Below, one piece after another: positions 1-8,374 of a DNA stretch of 64,000 nt (positions are counted from its first letter, which is position 1; each line of letters starts with the position of its first letter). The position numbers were made by a program, and so were the translations under genes. The stretch is from NCBI GenBank assembly GCA_016706405.1, contig JADJJT010000001.1, positions 1,181,501 to 1,245,500 of the forward strand, written 5' to 3'. The notes below the pieces were generated by a model. That model made no database searches. It was not told the DNA's origin and saw only the letters and a program-made list of their open reading frames with translations. The stretch is from Sphingobacteriales bacterium. GTDB lineage: Bacteria; Bacteroidota; Bacteroidia; Chitinophagales; UBA2359.

Positions 1-39
1 AATTTTTGTTTTGGGGGTAAAATAGGGGTATTGTTTTAG
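1..39 (+). CDS. 3' end of an upstream tandem copy of the 215-aa outer-membrane-type gene
   Basis: The first 39 bases read in frame as the last 12 residues (NFCFGGKIGVLF) and stop codon of the same protein found complete at 250-897 and 2161-2808. The sequence after the stop also matches the region after 897. This is therefore the tail of at least one more array member whose body lies before the window. The repeat period is 858 bp, measured from the identical segment at 859. Confidence 0.85.
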   Translation, partial: NFCFGGKIGVLF

Positions 40-69
40 GGTTTGTTTACTTATATATTAGCTATACAA

Positions 70-105
70 TGCGGTATAAGCTACCGTTTAGACCGCATTT
101 TTTAT
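70..105 (+). terminator. Hairpin terminator after the upstream array copy
   Basis: The stem TGCGGT...ACCGCA is followed by a run of six T residues, 30 bases after the stop codon at 39. It is the same structure as at 928-965, but one arm has a G instead of T, which breaks one inner pair. Read as a rho-independent terminator. Confidence 0.6.
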
Positions 106-249
106 TATGTTTACAATATTTATAAATCAATTAAACATTATGTATTATTTTATTAATGTAAGCCATATAACCACTAACACCCTGCCTGCGGGGGTTTATT
201 TTGTGCAAAGCGGCAACCATATTGTTAAATTTGTTAAACCGTAATAGCC

Positions 250-897
250 ATGAAAAAAATAGTAATAATGACAGCACTATGGTTATGGTGCTTAATAAAT
301 AGTTATGCCCAGCACCCCAAAAACCAAATAGAAATTGGTTACACGGGTATTTACTTCTTCGATAATAAGCCATTAAGCTTTGACATACCAAATTTTGTAA
401 ACTGGCATAGTGCTGACGACTTTAATTATTTTTATACCCGGTATTTTAATAAAAACAAAAGCGGGATACAAATAGGGTATTTTCGTTATTTTATTGGTTA
501 TAAGCAGCCCAAAATAGAAATTCCCCTGTCCATTATTAAACGCGGCGCAAGTGCCATTCACCTAAACTATAAACACCGGGTATTCAACAAAAAATATGCC
601 CATATACACCTAAAAGCAGGGGGCGTTTACCGTTATAAGGGACATGAAGCCTATACTAATGCCGAAGATGTGGTAGTCAAAGATGTGTATAGTAATTTTA
701 ACGCAATTAAATCACAGTTTGGCATAAATACAGGCATAGAGCCGCAGCTACGGTTTTTTAATCGCTTAACTTTAGGTTTAGATATTAGCTATCAATATTA
801 CTTTTTTAAACTCAGCCCCAAAGAGCAAAAACAAAAATACCCTACTACCCCTCATAGCAATTTTTGTTTTGGGGGTAAAATAGGGGTATTGTTTTAG
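250..897 (+). CDS. Secreted outer-membrane beta-barrel-like protein, array copy 2
   Basis: This 215-residue protein has a signal peptide (MKKIV, a hydrophobic stretch to about residue 18, then SYAQ) and a mature part rich in alternating Tyr, Phe, Ile and Lys. It ends in GGKIGVLF with a C-terminal Phe, as outer-membrane barrels of Bacteroidota often do. I do not recognise a named family; a small porin-like or OmpW/PorT-sized barrel is the best guess. It differs from the copy at 2161 at about 10 positions, clustered at residues 43-44, around 130-135 and 147-153, where surface loops would be expected. The ATG at 250 is chosen because it begins the signal peptide. Confidence 0.7.
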   Translation: MKKIVIMTALWLWCLINSYAQHPKNQIEIGYTGIYFFDNKPLSFDIPNFVNWHSADDFNYFYTRYFNKNKSGIQIGYFRYFIGYKQPKIEIPLSIIKRGASAIHLNYKHRVFNKKYAHIHLKAGGVYRYKGHEAYTNAEDVVVKDVYSNFNAIKSQFGINTGIEPQLRFFNRLTLGLDISYQYYFFKLSPKEQKQKYPTTPHSNFCFGGKIGVLF

Positions 898-927
898 GGT
901 TTGTTTACTTATATATTAGCTATACAA

Positions 928-965
928 TGCGGTATAAGCTACCGTTTATACCGCATTTTTTATTA
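928..965 (+). terminator. Rho-independent terminator after array copy 2
   Basis: A perfect 10-bp stem TGCGGTATAA / TTATACCGCA with an 8-base loop is followed directly by a T run. It lies 30 bases after the stop codon of the 250-897 gene. Confidence 0.75.
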
Positions 966-980
966 TGTTTACAATATTTA

Positions 981-2026
981 ACGTGAGTTCGGAGATTTAC
1001 TTAGTAAATTTTAGCAAGATCTACTTGAGGTTTATTGGGGTAAAACTGATAGGCTACCAAGCTAGCGACTATATGGACAAAAGCATTCTGTGGTTTTCTG
1101 TGTCTGGTATGTTCTAAGTCAAAAACCGAGGTCAAAATATCATTAATGGCTTCAATCATAGGTCTTTTTTTTCAATAAGAGCCTTTCTTCTAAAGACATT
1201 AGTCTGTTTTTCATATTCTTTTGACCTTGGTAATTATTTTTAGTCCTTTTTCAAAAAAGTTGTTCCATAAGGTAGTCAAATAGCCTTTATCGCCAAACAA
1301 TGTGCCTGATATTTTCTCTAATAGCTTGTTTAAGAGGTCTTTACTATTGTCTGCCACCTGTCCTGTAGTCAAAGCAAAGTCCACGATTTGTCCTTTGTGA
1401 TTGACTATCAGGTGGAGCTTAAAGCCGAAAAACCACCCCATAGAAGATTTTCCTTTCGAGGCGGTTTGAGCAAAAACTTTATGTTGCTTGGCTCGCAGCA
1501 TGTCACAAACAGGTAGCGCTTTGGCATCTATGTAATAAATTCCTGTTTTTTCTGCTTGCTGGCAGGTTAATTTGGCTAAAATCGCCATAGGAAGAGCAAC
1601 CCGTTCTATTAACTCTATAAAATAGTTGTAGGATGGGGCAGTAGGAAAATAGGTCTTTAAGTCATTCAAAACCAATGCTTTATAGTAATATTCAAAACAT
1701 TTATAGCCCGAATAGTGGTAGAAAATCAGAATCGTAAGTATCTCACTTTCCGAAATTTTGGGCACACTACGAGGCCGTGGCATTGTTTTACCTTCGCTAA
1801 GCCAATGCTGAGCAACCCATTGTTGCATCAGCAAACAGGCATTATCTACAAAAAAAATAATTCAAATAACATGGACACATCAAATTTTGTATCTTTGGAC
1901 TTCATAAAACAGGGGGTAGTATTTGTTTGCAGTTTTGGACACTACAAAGATAACTATGCTCCTGTTTTTATTCCTATCAACTATACTAATCCCCCTATTT
2001 TTTATAGCTTAGCTCCGAATTCACGT
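981..2026 (-). mobile_element. IS982-family insertion sequence, 1046 bp, inserted in the tandem array
   Basis: The ends are inverted repeats (ACGTGAGTTCGGAG on the left, the complement of CTCCGAATTCACGT on the right). The element is flanked by an 8-bp target duplication AATATTTA at 973-980 and 2027-2034. Removing the element and one duplication restores the spacer seen upstream of the 250-897 gene. It holds a single transposase gene on the minus strand, broken by frameshifts. No TCCGGA motif occurs inside, unlike most of the surrounding chromosome. Confidence 0.88.
1001..1905 (-). pseudogene. IS982-family transposase, frameshifted
   Basis: The central part (1211-1834) reads as an IS982 DDE transposase with PRPRSVPKISESEILTI near the start, the catalytic region YYIDAKALPVC, then GFKLHLIVNHKGQIVDF and GDKGYL. 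The natural start is probably the ATG at 1905 (MKSKDTKFDVSMLFE). Three single-base changes break it: an 8-base T run (as transcribed) near 1851 that needs 9, a short A run near 1211 that needs one more base, and an 8-base A run near 1165 that needs 7. After correction the C-terminus continues NMKNRLMSLEERLLL to a stop at 1001. As written the enzyme should be inactive. Confidence 0.82.
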
Positions 2027-2160
2027 AATATTTATAAATCAATCAAACATTATGTATTATTTTATTAATGTAAGCCATATAACCACCAACACCCACCTGC
2101 GGGGGTTTATTTTGTGCAAAGCGGCAACCATATTGTTAAATTTGTTAAACCGTAATAGCC

Positions 2161-2808
2161 ATGAAAAAAATAGTAATAATAACAGCACTATGGTTATGGT
2201 GCTTAATAAATAGTTACGCCCAGCACCCCAAAAACCAAATAGAAATTGGTTACACGGGCATTTATTTTTTCGATAATAAACCATTGAGGTATGACATCCC
2301 AAATTTTGTAAACTGGCATAGTGCTGATGACTTTAATTATTTTTATACCCGGTATTTTAATAAAAACAAAAGTGGCATACAAATAGGGTATTTTCGTTAT
2401 TTTATTGGTTATAAGCAGCCCAAAATAGAAATTCCCCTGTCCATTATTAAACGCGGCGCAAGTGCCATTCACCTAAACTACAAACACCGGGTATTCAACA
2501 AAAAATACGCCCATATACACCTAAAAGCAGGGGGCGTTTACCGTTATAATGGGCATGAAATGTACACCAACGCCGAAGATGTTGTAGTTAAAGATGTGTT
2601 ATCAAACAGCAATGGTTTTAAATCGCAGTTTGGCATAAATACGGGCATAGAGCCACAGTTGCGGTTTTTTAATCGTTTAACCTTAGGTTTGGATATTAGT
2701 TATCAATATTACTTTTTTAAACTCAGCCCTAAAGAGCAAAAACAAAAATACCCTACTACCCCACATAGCAATTTTTGTTTTGGGGGTAAAATAGGGGTAT
2801 TGTTTTAA
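2161..2808 (+). CDS. Secreted outer-membrane beta-barrel-like protein, array copy 3
   Basis: This is a near-identical paralogue (about 95% protein identity by eye) of the 250-897 gene, with the same signal peptide and the same C-terminal GGKIGVLF. The 120 bases upstream also match, so promoter and leader were duplicated with the gene. The downstream terminator hairpin of the other copies is missing: sequence identity stops at the stop codon, which marks the array end. Function unknown. Confidence 0.7.
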   Translation: MKKIVIITALWLWCLINSYAQHPKNQIEIGYTGIYFFDNKPLRYDIPNFVNWHSADDFNYFYTRYFNKNKSGIQIGYFRYFIGYKQPKIEIPLSIIKRGASAIHLNYKHRVFNKKYAHIHLKAGGVYRYNGHEMYTNAEDVVVKDVLSNSNGFKSQFGINTGIEPQLRFFNRLTLGLDISYQYYFFKLSPKEQKQKYPTTPHSNFCFGGKIGVLF

Positions 2809-3510
2809 TAACGCTTTAAGGCATTACTCAAATAGAAAAGGCAATATTTCCTTGTTGCGGTAACCCGCCCCATAGTAACAGATACCCCCTGCAAAGAAGA
2901 ATAGACCTCTTTCGTAATTCATATTGGTTATAAGCTATTTTGTATTTACCCAAAGAATTGCGAACTTTGAGCATGAAATGGCAAGATATAGAAAATAGTT
3001 CACCGAGCGAATTTAAGCGTTTAGTAGGTGTCGGTAAAGATTTGTTTAAGGAAATGACTGATGAGGCGCTACGCTTAGCTCCCCAGTCTACTCATAAAGT
3101 TACAGGGGCTAAACGCGGTCCGAAGCCAAAATTGAGTATGGAAAATCAAGTATTAATGCTCTTGATGTACTATAGAGAGTACCGAACCTATTTACACATT
3201 GCCAAGACATTTGGAGTTAGCGAAGCGCAGTGTTGGCGTATTATTACCGGCCTAGAAAAGACCTTACTTAAAAGTGGGTTGTTTCATCTGAAAGGCAAAA
3301 AACGCTTGCTAAGCGAAGATAGCTTTGAGGTTGTCTTGATAGATGTAGCAGAAAGCCCTATTGAGCGACCAAAAAAAAGCAAAGAAAATATTATTCAGGG
3401 AAAAAGAAAAGGCATACCATAAAAAGTCAAGTGGTGGTAGATAAGACTACTAAAGAAATCATATCCGTAATTCAGGGCAATGGCAAAAAACACGACTATC
3501 GGTTATTCAA

Positions 3511-4907
3511 CCCGGATTCCGCAATAGAAAAAAAGTATTAATTTTGTTGCTAAATTTCTAATGCGTAGCGTTAGAAAAAGTAAGCGTATGAAATTCGATA
3601 TATCCTTTACCAACAAAGAGATTACGCCTTGGGGTGGCATGGTATTTTTGCGGCAAATGTTGTCAAAAATTGGCTTTGGCGAGCAAGTTTCAAGTTGTAG
3701 TGCTTTACCGACCCAGAATTCAAATCGGGGTCATAGTTTAGGGGTGCTGATAGAGGCATTTATAACAAGTATATGGTGCGGAGCCAACCGCTTTATGCAC
3801 ACCGAACTTACCCGCAATGATAAAACACTGGCAAGAATATTCAACTGGAGAACAGTTCCGGGGCAAGATGCCTATAAGCGGTATTTTGGCAAATTTACCC
3901 AATCAACCAATCAAAAAGTTGGGAGACATTTTTTTAGTTGGTTTTTCAAGCACTTGAATATTGACTATTTTACCTTAGATATTGATTCTACGATTATGAC
4001 CCGTTATGGCAAACAGGAAGGTGCAAAAAAAGGCTATAATCCGAAGAAAAAAGACAGGTTAAGCCACCACCCAATTATTGCCTTTGTAAACGAGGTAAAA
4101 ATGGTAGCCAATTTTTGGCTACGGAGCGGCGACAGTAGTTCGGCGAATAATTTTGTAGGTTTTTTGGCTGAAACATTATCTAATTTTGGAGATAAAACCG
4201 TAGGACTAATACGTTTAGACAGTGGGTTCTGTCAAAAAGAAGTACTAGATTATTTAGAACAAAACACCTTAGATTACATCGTTGCCGCCAAGTTTACCCA
4301 CCCAATACAACACCTCATAGACAGCCACCAGGCGTGGGTTTCGGTAGATGACGGCATAGAAATATGCAGCAAAACCTACAAAGCTTGTAACTGGGAACAG
4401 GAAAGAAGAATAGTCATTGTGAGGCAAAAAATTCAGCAAAGACCTAATGCACCCGGAAAAATACTTTCGCTGTTTCCCGAAAACGAACTGCATAGAAGCT
4501 ACCGATATTCAGCCTATTTTACCAATTTAAAACATAGTGCCACCGACATTTGGAGAAGCTATAGAGCCAGAGGCGATGCCGAGAACCGAATAAAAGAACT
4601 CAAGAACGATTTTGGAGCAGAAAGTTTTAATTTAAAAGGTTTTTTTGCAACAGAAGCAGCACTAATCTTTGTGATGATTGCTTATAATCTCATGTCCCTG
4701 TTCCGCTTCTTTGTGTTACAAGAAAAAACCCAAAAAACATTATCCACGCTCAGATACAGAGTCTTTGCTATTGGTGCTTATTTTGAAAAAGTAAACGGAA
4801 TTTTAAAACTCAAAATAGCACTCACCAAAAAACGCCGAAAATGGTTCGCCGCTCTTTGGGATTACCCCATCGACTTTAACCCCAAAAATCCTATCGCGTA
4901 ATTTGGG
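3511..4907 (+). mobile_element. IS1380-family insertion sequence nested in the ISL2-group element
   Basis: The 1397-bp element has imperfect inverted ends (CCCGGATTCCGC and, complemented, CCCAAATTACGC). A 5-bp target duplication TTCAA lies at 3506-3510 and 4908-4912. Excision restores an open transposase frame in the host element, which proves the order of insertion. Its own transposase is intact, so this is the one IS in the window that could still be active. Confidence 0.88.
3561..4901 (+). CDS. IS1380-family transposase
   Basis: This intact 446-residue DDE transposase catalyses cut-and-paste movement of its element. Recognisable blocks are DIDSTIMTRYGKQEGAKKGY (first catalytic Asp region), SHHPIIAFVNEVKMVANFWLR, LIRLDSGF (second Asp), and YRARGDAENRIKELKNDFGAE (the Glu region). 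The translation start could be the ATG at 3561 or the ATG at 3588 (MKFDISFTNKEITPWGG), which matches family N-termini better. The stop at 4899-4901 lies only 6 bases inside the right end of the element. Confidence 0.9.
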   Translation: MRSVRKSKRMKFDISFTNKEITPWGGMVFLRQMLSKIGFGEQVSSCSALPTQNSNRGHSLGVLIEAFITSIWCGANRFMHTELTRNDKTLARIFNWRTVPGQDAYKRYFGKFTQSTNQKVGRHFFSWFFKHLNIDYFTLDIDSTIMTRYGKQEGAKKGYNPKKKDRLSHHPIIAFVNEVKMVANFWLRSGDSSSANNFVGFLAETLSNFGDKTVGLIRLDSGFCQKEVLDYLEQNTLDYIVAAKFTHPIQHLIDSHQAWVSVDDGIEICSKTYKACNWEQERRIVIVRQKIQQRPNAPGKILSLFPENELHRSYRYSAYFTNLKHSATDIWRSYRARGDAENRIKELKNDFGAESFNLKGFFATEAALIFVMIAYNLMSLFRFFVLQEKTQKTLSTLRYRVFAIGAYFEKVNGILKLKIALTKKRRKWFAALWDYPIDFNPKNPIA

Positions 4908-5215
4908 TTCAAAGAGAGTAGAACCTACATTCATAACACAATAAAAGTTCAAGCTGATACAGGCTATAAAGGATTGGATAAGCGTCATAAAAACACAGAA
5001 ATTCCTAAAAAACGCTCTAAGAAAAACCCTTTGACAAAAGAGGATAAAAAAGAAAATCGCAAAATATCAGCCAGTAGAGTTCTTGTAGAAAATGTGATTA
5101 GATGTTTGAAAATATTTAGAATCCTATCTGAAAAATATAGAAACAGGCGAAAAAGATATGGATTAAGACTAAATCTAATCGCAGCTTTATATAATTTTCA
5201 ATTATGAAAGAAGTC

Positions 5216-5405
5216 TAATATTTTTTTTGCAAGGGATTTTTTTCTTTTCCATCCGGAAAGAAGCGGTAATGTGGTAGGTGTAAATCCTGCCCATCATTTA
5301 ATCCTAAAAATCATGGTTCAAGACAATCAAGTGGTTTACCCTTGCCAATCCTTTAAGCAAAAAAATTATCAGGCAGTTAATTTTAGTACGCAGTAGCGTC
5401 TTGAT
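5216..5405. other. Short intergenic stretch after the IS cluster
   Basis: No gene is supported here. The stretch starts with a T-rich run and contains the first TCCGGA of the window (near 5263), marking the return to ordinary chromosome after the accessory patch. Confidence 0.4.
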
Positions 5406-7790
5406 TTAAGGTAAAGAAAGCCATTTTCCGGAGGCAATTATTTGCCCATTTTTGGCTGTTATCAGGTACAATGCTCCGGGCGACAATACATCTTGTGTTT
5501 GTATTTGCCATTGCTTATTGCCTATGTATTGCGCTGGTAAATGCCAGGTTTTACCGTTAGTTGCATGGGCAGTAAATATAAATTCCATGTTTTGCGCTTT
5601 ATTATTATTCATTTGCCAATTTTGGAATATTTTGTCGGGCAATACAAGCTGAATTGTAAGGATTGACGTTTTATTGTTGCTGCCCGGATTAGGCAAAAAC
5701 TGTAATTGGCCAAATTTGTTTGGTGTTATAGCGGTAGTGGGCAACAAAGAGGGCGGTGCATTTAAGGCAAGGTCTTGGGTAAACAGCGCCAAGCCTCCGC
5801 GTTGGTTTCCTACTGCTAAACTATACAATTCATTATTGCGCAGTTTAGCGGCACTAAGGCCCCCACGCCCTCCCTCATAAATTTTGGCAAAACTGCTATC
5901 AAGCAAAGTAAACACCGAATCTGTTAGGTTTGTATAACAAAAAACACGACCGTTATCGGCATTTACCAACAAAACGGGACTATTAGCAGTAGTATCGGGG
6001 TAAAAAATTAAAGGTGAACTATACCCGCCTGCGCCTGTTAAATTAACATTTACTTTGCCCCAAAAATTGTCAATAAGGGTAAAACTTAGTGTATCGCTGG
6101 GTTGGGTAATGTTTTGGTAATAGCGCAATTTGCCTTCGCTGCTTCCTACAATTAAATCGGGCAGGCCATCGGCATTTACATCGTAAAGGGTGGGCGAGGC
6201 CGCGCTTAATTGGGGCGGCAAGGGCGGAATTTTTGCCTTAGTGGGTGTAAGTTGCATTTTTTCTCCGGATGGCGCCGTGTTTTTAAAATAGTGCAAATTA
6301 CCCAACTCGGTGCCAATAATCAGGTCGGCATCGTTGTCGCCATCTAAATCGGCAAAACTTGGGTAAATACCTCTAAAGCCCAAACCTGCTAAATTGGCAA
6401 AATTGCGTGTAACTAAGGTAAACTCCGGATGCGTTTTTGTGCCAGTATTCTCGTACAAAGCCAAGGACGGTTTATGAATATTTTCTATAGAGTCAAAAAC
6501 GCCATAATTGCCAACAAATAAATCGGGCAACGAGTCGTTGTTGTAGTCTTGAAAAGCGGGGTAGGCGCGAACCCCAACATCGAGCATATTACCCGCTAAA
6601 AAATGTTTGCTTACAAAGGTATAGCGGTCGGTATCGCTGGGGGTGGGGGCAATATTTTTGTAGAGCCAAACTTGGTCGAAGCTGGTGCTGTAAAAATCAG
6701 TTGTCGAGGCAATTAGGTCGTCAAGGCCATCGTTGGTAACATCGGCTTTAAAGGCTGCCGGAAAAATTGGCAAATAAGCACTCGTATCGTAGCTCGGAAA
6801 AAAAGCATCTTGCGCCGTAACCCACGCCTTTGCGGTATCGCCCGTATTAAATAACCGAACCAGCCGGCTTGATGACACATCGCCTAAAATTAGGTCTTGG
6901 TCGCCATCTTTGTCGGGGTCGTAGGCTAAAATTGTTGAGCCTGCGTGGCGGGTTTTGCCCTCGTCCTCATCGCCTTCCCAAAGTTCGGCACATCCGGTTT
7001 CTAAAATAATGGTGCTCGAGGTATCACTTTCTTTAAATCCACCCCAACAGCGCGTAATCCGGTTAAAAAATAAGGTATCGGCAGATGTGCCGGTCAATTC
7101 TTGTGCGCGGTTTTCGTAATACGAGGCATAGGCTCCGGCAAAATCAAACGAAATAATATCTAAGTCGCCGTCGTTTGCCACATCAACAAAGGCGGGCAAA
7201 TCGAGCACCGTTGAAGGAATATTTAAGATGCTGTTTTTGCCTTTATACACTAATTTGTTGGTAATAAGCTGAAAACCGTCTTGTAAGGTTTTGCCACCGT
7301 AATACATCCGGATATTGCCGATGTAGTAGGTAAATAAATCCGGATTTTTGTCGAAATTAAAATCGGCCATTAAAGCCCACCCTTCTAATTCCTCCGGAAA
7401 AAAAGGAGCTAATTCCGGATGATAGGTAAAACAAAGCGTATCGGGTAAGCCACAATTTATAAAAACCATCGGAAAATCATTGGCTTTATCAAACACGAAC
7501 AAATCGGTAAAACCGTCTGCATTGGCATCGAAGCCCGAAAATACGGGTAAATTTAGCCCGCCTGCCCAAGCTAATGGCAAGGCTTGTTTATTTTCGATAA
7601 CCGGCACTTCGTTATATCGCTCAAAATTTGGGTATTGGGCATAGGCATCGGTGTGCTTGCCCACAAATTGGCAGGTAATTAATAGAGATAAAATAAGGGT
7701 TGGGTAAAAAAAAATTGCCTGTAAATACTTAAAAAAAGTGTGGTACTGTTTAAAAAAACAAGTAAAAAGTATTTTTTTTAAAAAAAACAT
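5406..7790 (-). CDS. Secreted FG-GAP/VCBS-repeat protein with T9SS C-terminal domain
   Basis: The 794-residue protein has an unusually long hydrophobic leader ending near DAYAQ (about residue 52). Repeated FG-GAP/VCBS-type motifs with Asp-rich calcium-loop cores follow (DANADGFTDLF, DVANDGDLDII, DPDKDGDQDLI, DVTNDGLDDLI, DYNNDSLPDLF, DLDGDNDADLI, DVNADGLPDLI), which predict a beta-propeller. The last about 90 residues begin LQFLPNPGSNN and look like a T9SS sorting domain, so export and anchoring at the surface are expected. A shorter relative sits at 41280-42698. It is divergently placed from the ATPase gene at 7923, with a compact promoter gap. The specific ligand is unknown. Confidence 0.82.
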   Translation of the reverse strand: MFFLKKILFTCFFKQYHTFFKYLQAIFFYPTLILSLLITCQFVGKHTDAYAQYPNFERYNEVPVIENKQALPLAWAGGLNLPVFSGFDANADGFTDLFVFDKANDFPMVFINCGLPDTLCFTYHPELAPFFPEELEGWALMADFNFDKNPDLFTYYIGNIRMYYGGKTLQDGFQLITNKLVYKGKNSILNIPSTVLDLPAFVDVANDGDLDIISFDFAGAYASYYENRAQELTGTSADTLFFNRITRCWGGFKESDTSSTIILETGCAELWEGDEDEGKTRHAGSTILAYDPDKDGDQDLILGDVSSSRLVRLFNTGDTAKAWVTAQDAFFPSYDTSAYLPIFPAAFKADVTNDGLDDLIASTTDFYSTSFDQVWLYKNIAPTPSDTDRYTFVSKHFLAGNMLDVGVRAYPAFQDYNNDSLPDLFVGNYGVFDSIENIHKPSLALYENTGTKTHPEFTLVTRNFANLAGLGFRGIYPSFADLDGDNDADLIIGTELGNLHYFKNTAPSGEKMQLTPTKAKIPPLPPQLSAASPTLYDVNADGLPDLIVGSSEGKLRYYQNITQPSDTLSFTLIDNFWGKVNVNLTGAGGYSSPLIFYPDTTANSPVLLVNADNGRVFCYTNLTDSVFTLLDSSFAKIYEGGRGGLSAAKLRNNELYSLAVGNQRGGLALFTQDLALNAPPSLLPTTAITPNKFGQLQFLPNPGSNNKTSILTIQLVLPDKIFQNWQMNNNKAQNMEFIFTAHATNGKTWHLPAQYIGNKQWQIQTQDVLSPGALYLITAKNGQIIASGKWLSLP

Positions 7791-7820
7791 GATTTAGGAA
7801 GTTCAAGTGACAAAAAAAAC

Positions 7821-7851
7821 TTGCATCGTCTTAAAGGTTGCCGTAATTTTG
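7821..7851 (+). promoter_or_regulatory. Bacteroidota-type promoter for the RsbW-like gene
   Basis: A TTG at 7821-7823 and a TAATTTTG at 7844-7851 are spaced 20 bases, matching the -33/-7 arrangement of the Bacteroidota primary sigma factor. It lies about 70 bases before the ATG at 7923 and shows that the longer frame opening at 7821 is promoter sequence rather than coding. Confidence 0.6.
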
Positions 7852-7922
7852 CATTGTTATTCACATTTTGCTGTTCAGCTCATTTTTGTAGATTTTTGTT
7901 TTCTGTTTCTAATTGGTTGTCT

Positions 7923-8345
7923 ATGCAGTCAAAACGTTTACCCAGTTCTTGTTTATCTTTAGCCTCTAACCCCGATAATATTGCCCTGCTTGAGCCTTTT
8001 GTGCAAGCGTTACAATACAAATATGGTATAGACGAAAATCAGTATTATAATATATTGTTGGTTTTGACGGAGGCAGTAAATAACGGTATTTTACACGGAA
8101 ACTGTGGTAATCCTAACAAATTGGTAAACGTAAATTTGTGTAAAAGGGGGCGTAGCTTGTTAGAATTTACCGTTACAGATGAAGGAAATGGATTTGACCC
8201 TGCTAATTTGGCTGACCCTACTTGTAAAGAGCGGCTTTGCGAACCCAACGGGCGCGGTGTTTTTTTGATGCAGCAACTTTCGCACTCGCTTAGATATTGC
8301 GATAACGGGCGCAAAGTAGTATTTAGTTTTAAGTTAAACCAATAA
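7923..8345 (+). CDS. RsbW-like ATP-binding regulatory protein (HATPase_c_2)
   Basis: The 140-residue protein is a stand-alone GHKL ATPase domain of the anti-sigma/serine kinase type. The N box reads LTEAVNNGILHGN, the G1 box VTDEGNGFDP, and the G2 region PNGRGVFLMQQL. Members of this family bind partner proteins and phosphorylate anti-sigma-antagonists in partner-switching systems. No antagonist or PP2C phosphatase gene is adjacent, so the partner is not known. The frame is open further upstream to 7821, but that part overlaps the predicted promoter; the ATG at 7923 gives the length usual for the family. Confidence 0.8.
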   Translation: MQSKRLPSSCLSLASNPDNIALLEPFVQALQYKYGIDENQYYNILLVLTEAVNNGILHGNCGNPNKLVNVNLCKRGRSLLEFTVTDEGNGFDPANLADPTCKERLCEPNGRGVFLMQQLSHSLRYCDNGRKVVFSFKLNQ

Positions 8346-8374
8346 AGCAAATAAAAGGATTTACCCCTTTTCAT

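Larger units (their letters stand above)
2973..5207 (+). pseudogene. ISL2-group transposase, split by nested IS and frameshifted
   Basis: The N-terminal part (MKWQDIENSSPSEFKRLVGV) carries a helix-turn-helix region (YLHIAKTFGVSEAQCWRI) and the DDE-type segment IDVAESPIERPKK. The C-terminal part resumes after the nested element with VQADTGYKGL and ends ALYNFQL at 5207. Joining the halves across 3510/4913 gives a continuous frame (KKHDYRLFKESRTYIHN). A separate single-base loss in the 8-A run near 3371-3378 shifts the frame before the insertion point; one extra A restores RKYYSGKKKRHTIKSQ. An upstream TTG at 2940 is also open, but the ATG at 2973 matches family N-termini. Confidence 0.8.
2903..5215 (+). 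mobile_element. IS5-family (ISL2-group) element, interrupted by an IS1380-family element
   Basis: The ends are imperfect inverted repeats (AGACCTCTTTCGTAATT on the left; the complement of AATTATGAAAGAAGTCT on the right). They are flanked by a 3-bp duplication AAT (2900-2902 and 5216-5218), which fits the ANT target pattern of the ISL2 group. Without the nested element and its 5-bp duplication the length is about 911 bp, normal for this group. It lies about 95 bp past the last array copy. Confidence 0.82.

Noticed and set aside
131..391. Minus-strand frames over the array genes (also at 2057-2302)
   Set aside because: They are antisense to the signal peptide region of the tandem genes and are repeated only because the DNA is duplicated.
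2973..3422. Programmed frameshifting as the reason for the broken ISL2 transposase
   Set aside because: The group normally uses one frame, and the change is a missing base in an A run rather than a slippery heptamer with a downstream pseudoknot that I can see. It cannot be fully excluded.
7821..7922. A longer RsbW-like protein starting at a TTG
   Set aside because: The extension overlaps a good promoter and has no homology to the family; the ATG at 7923 fits.
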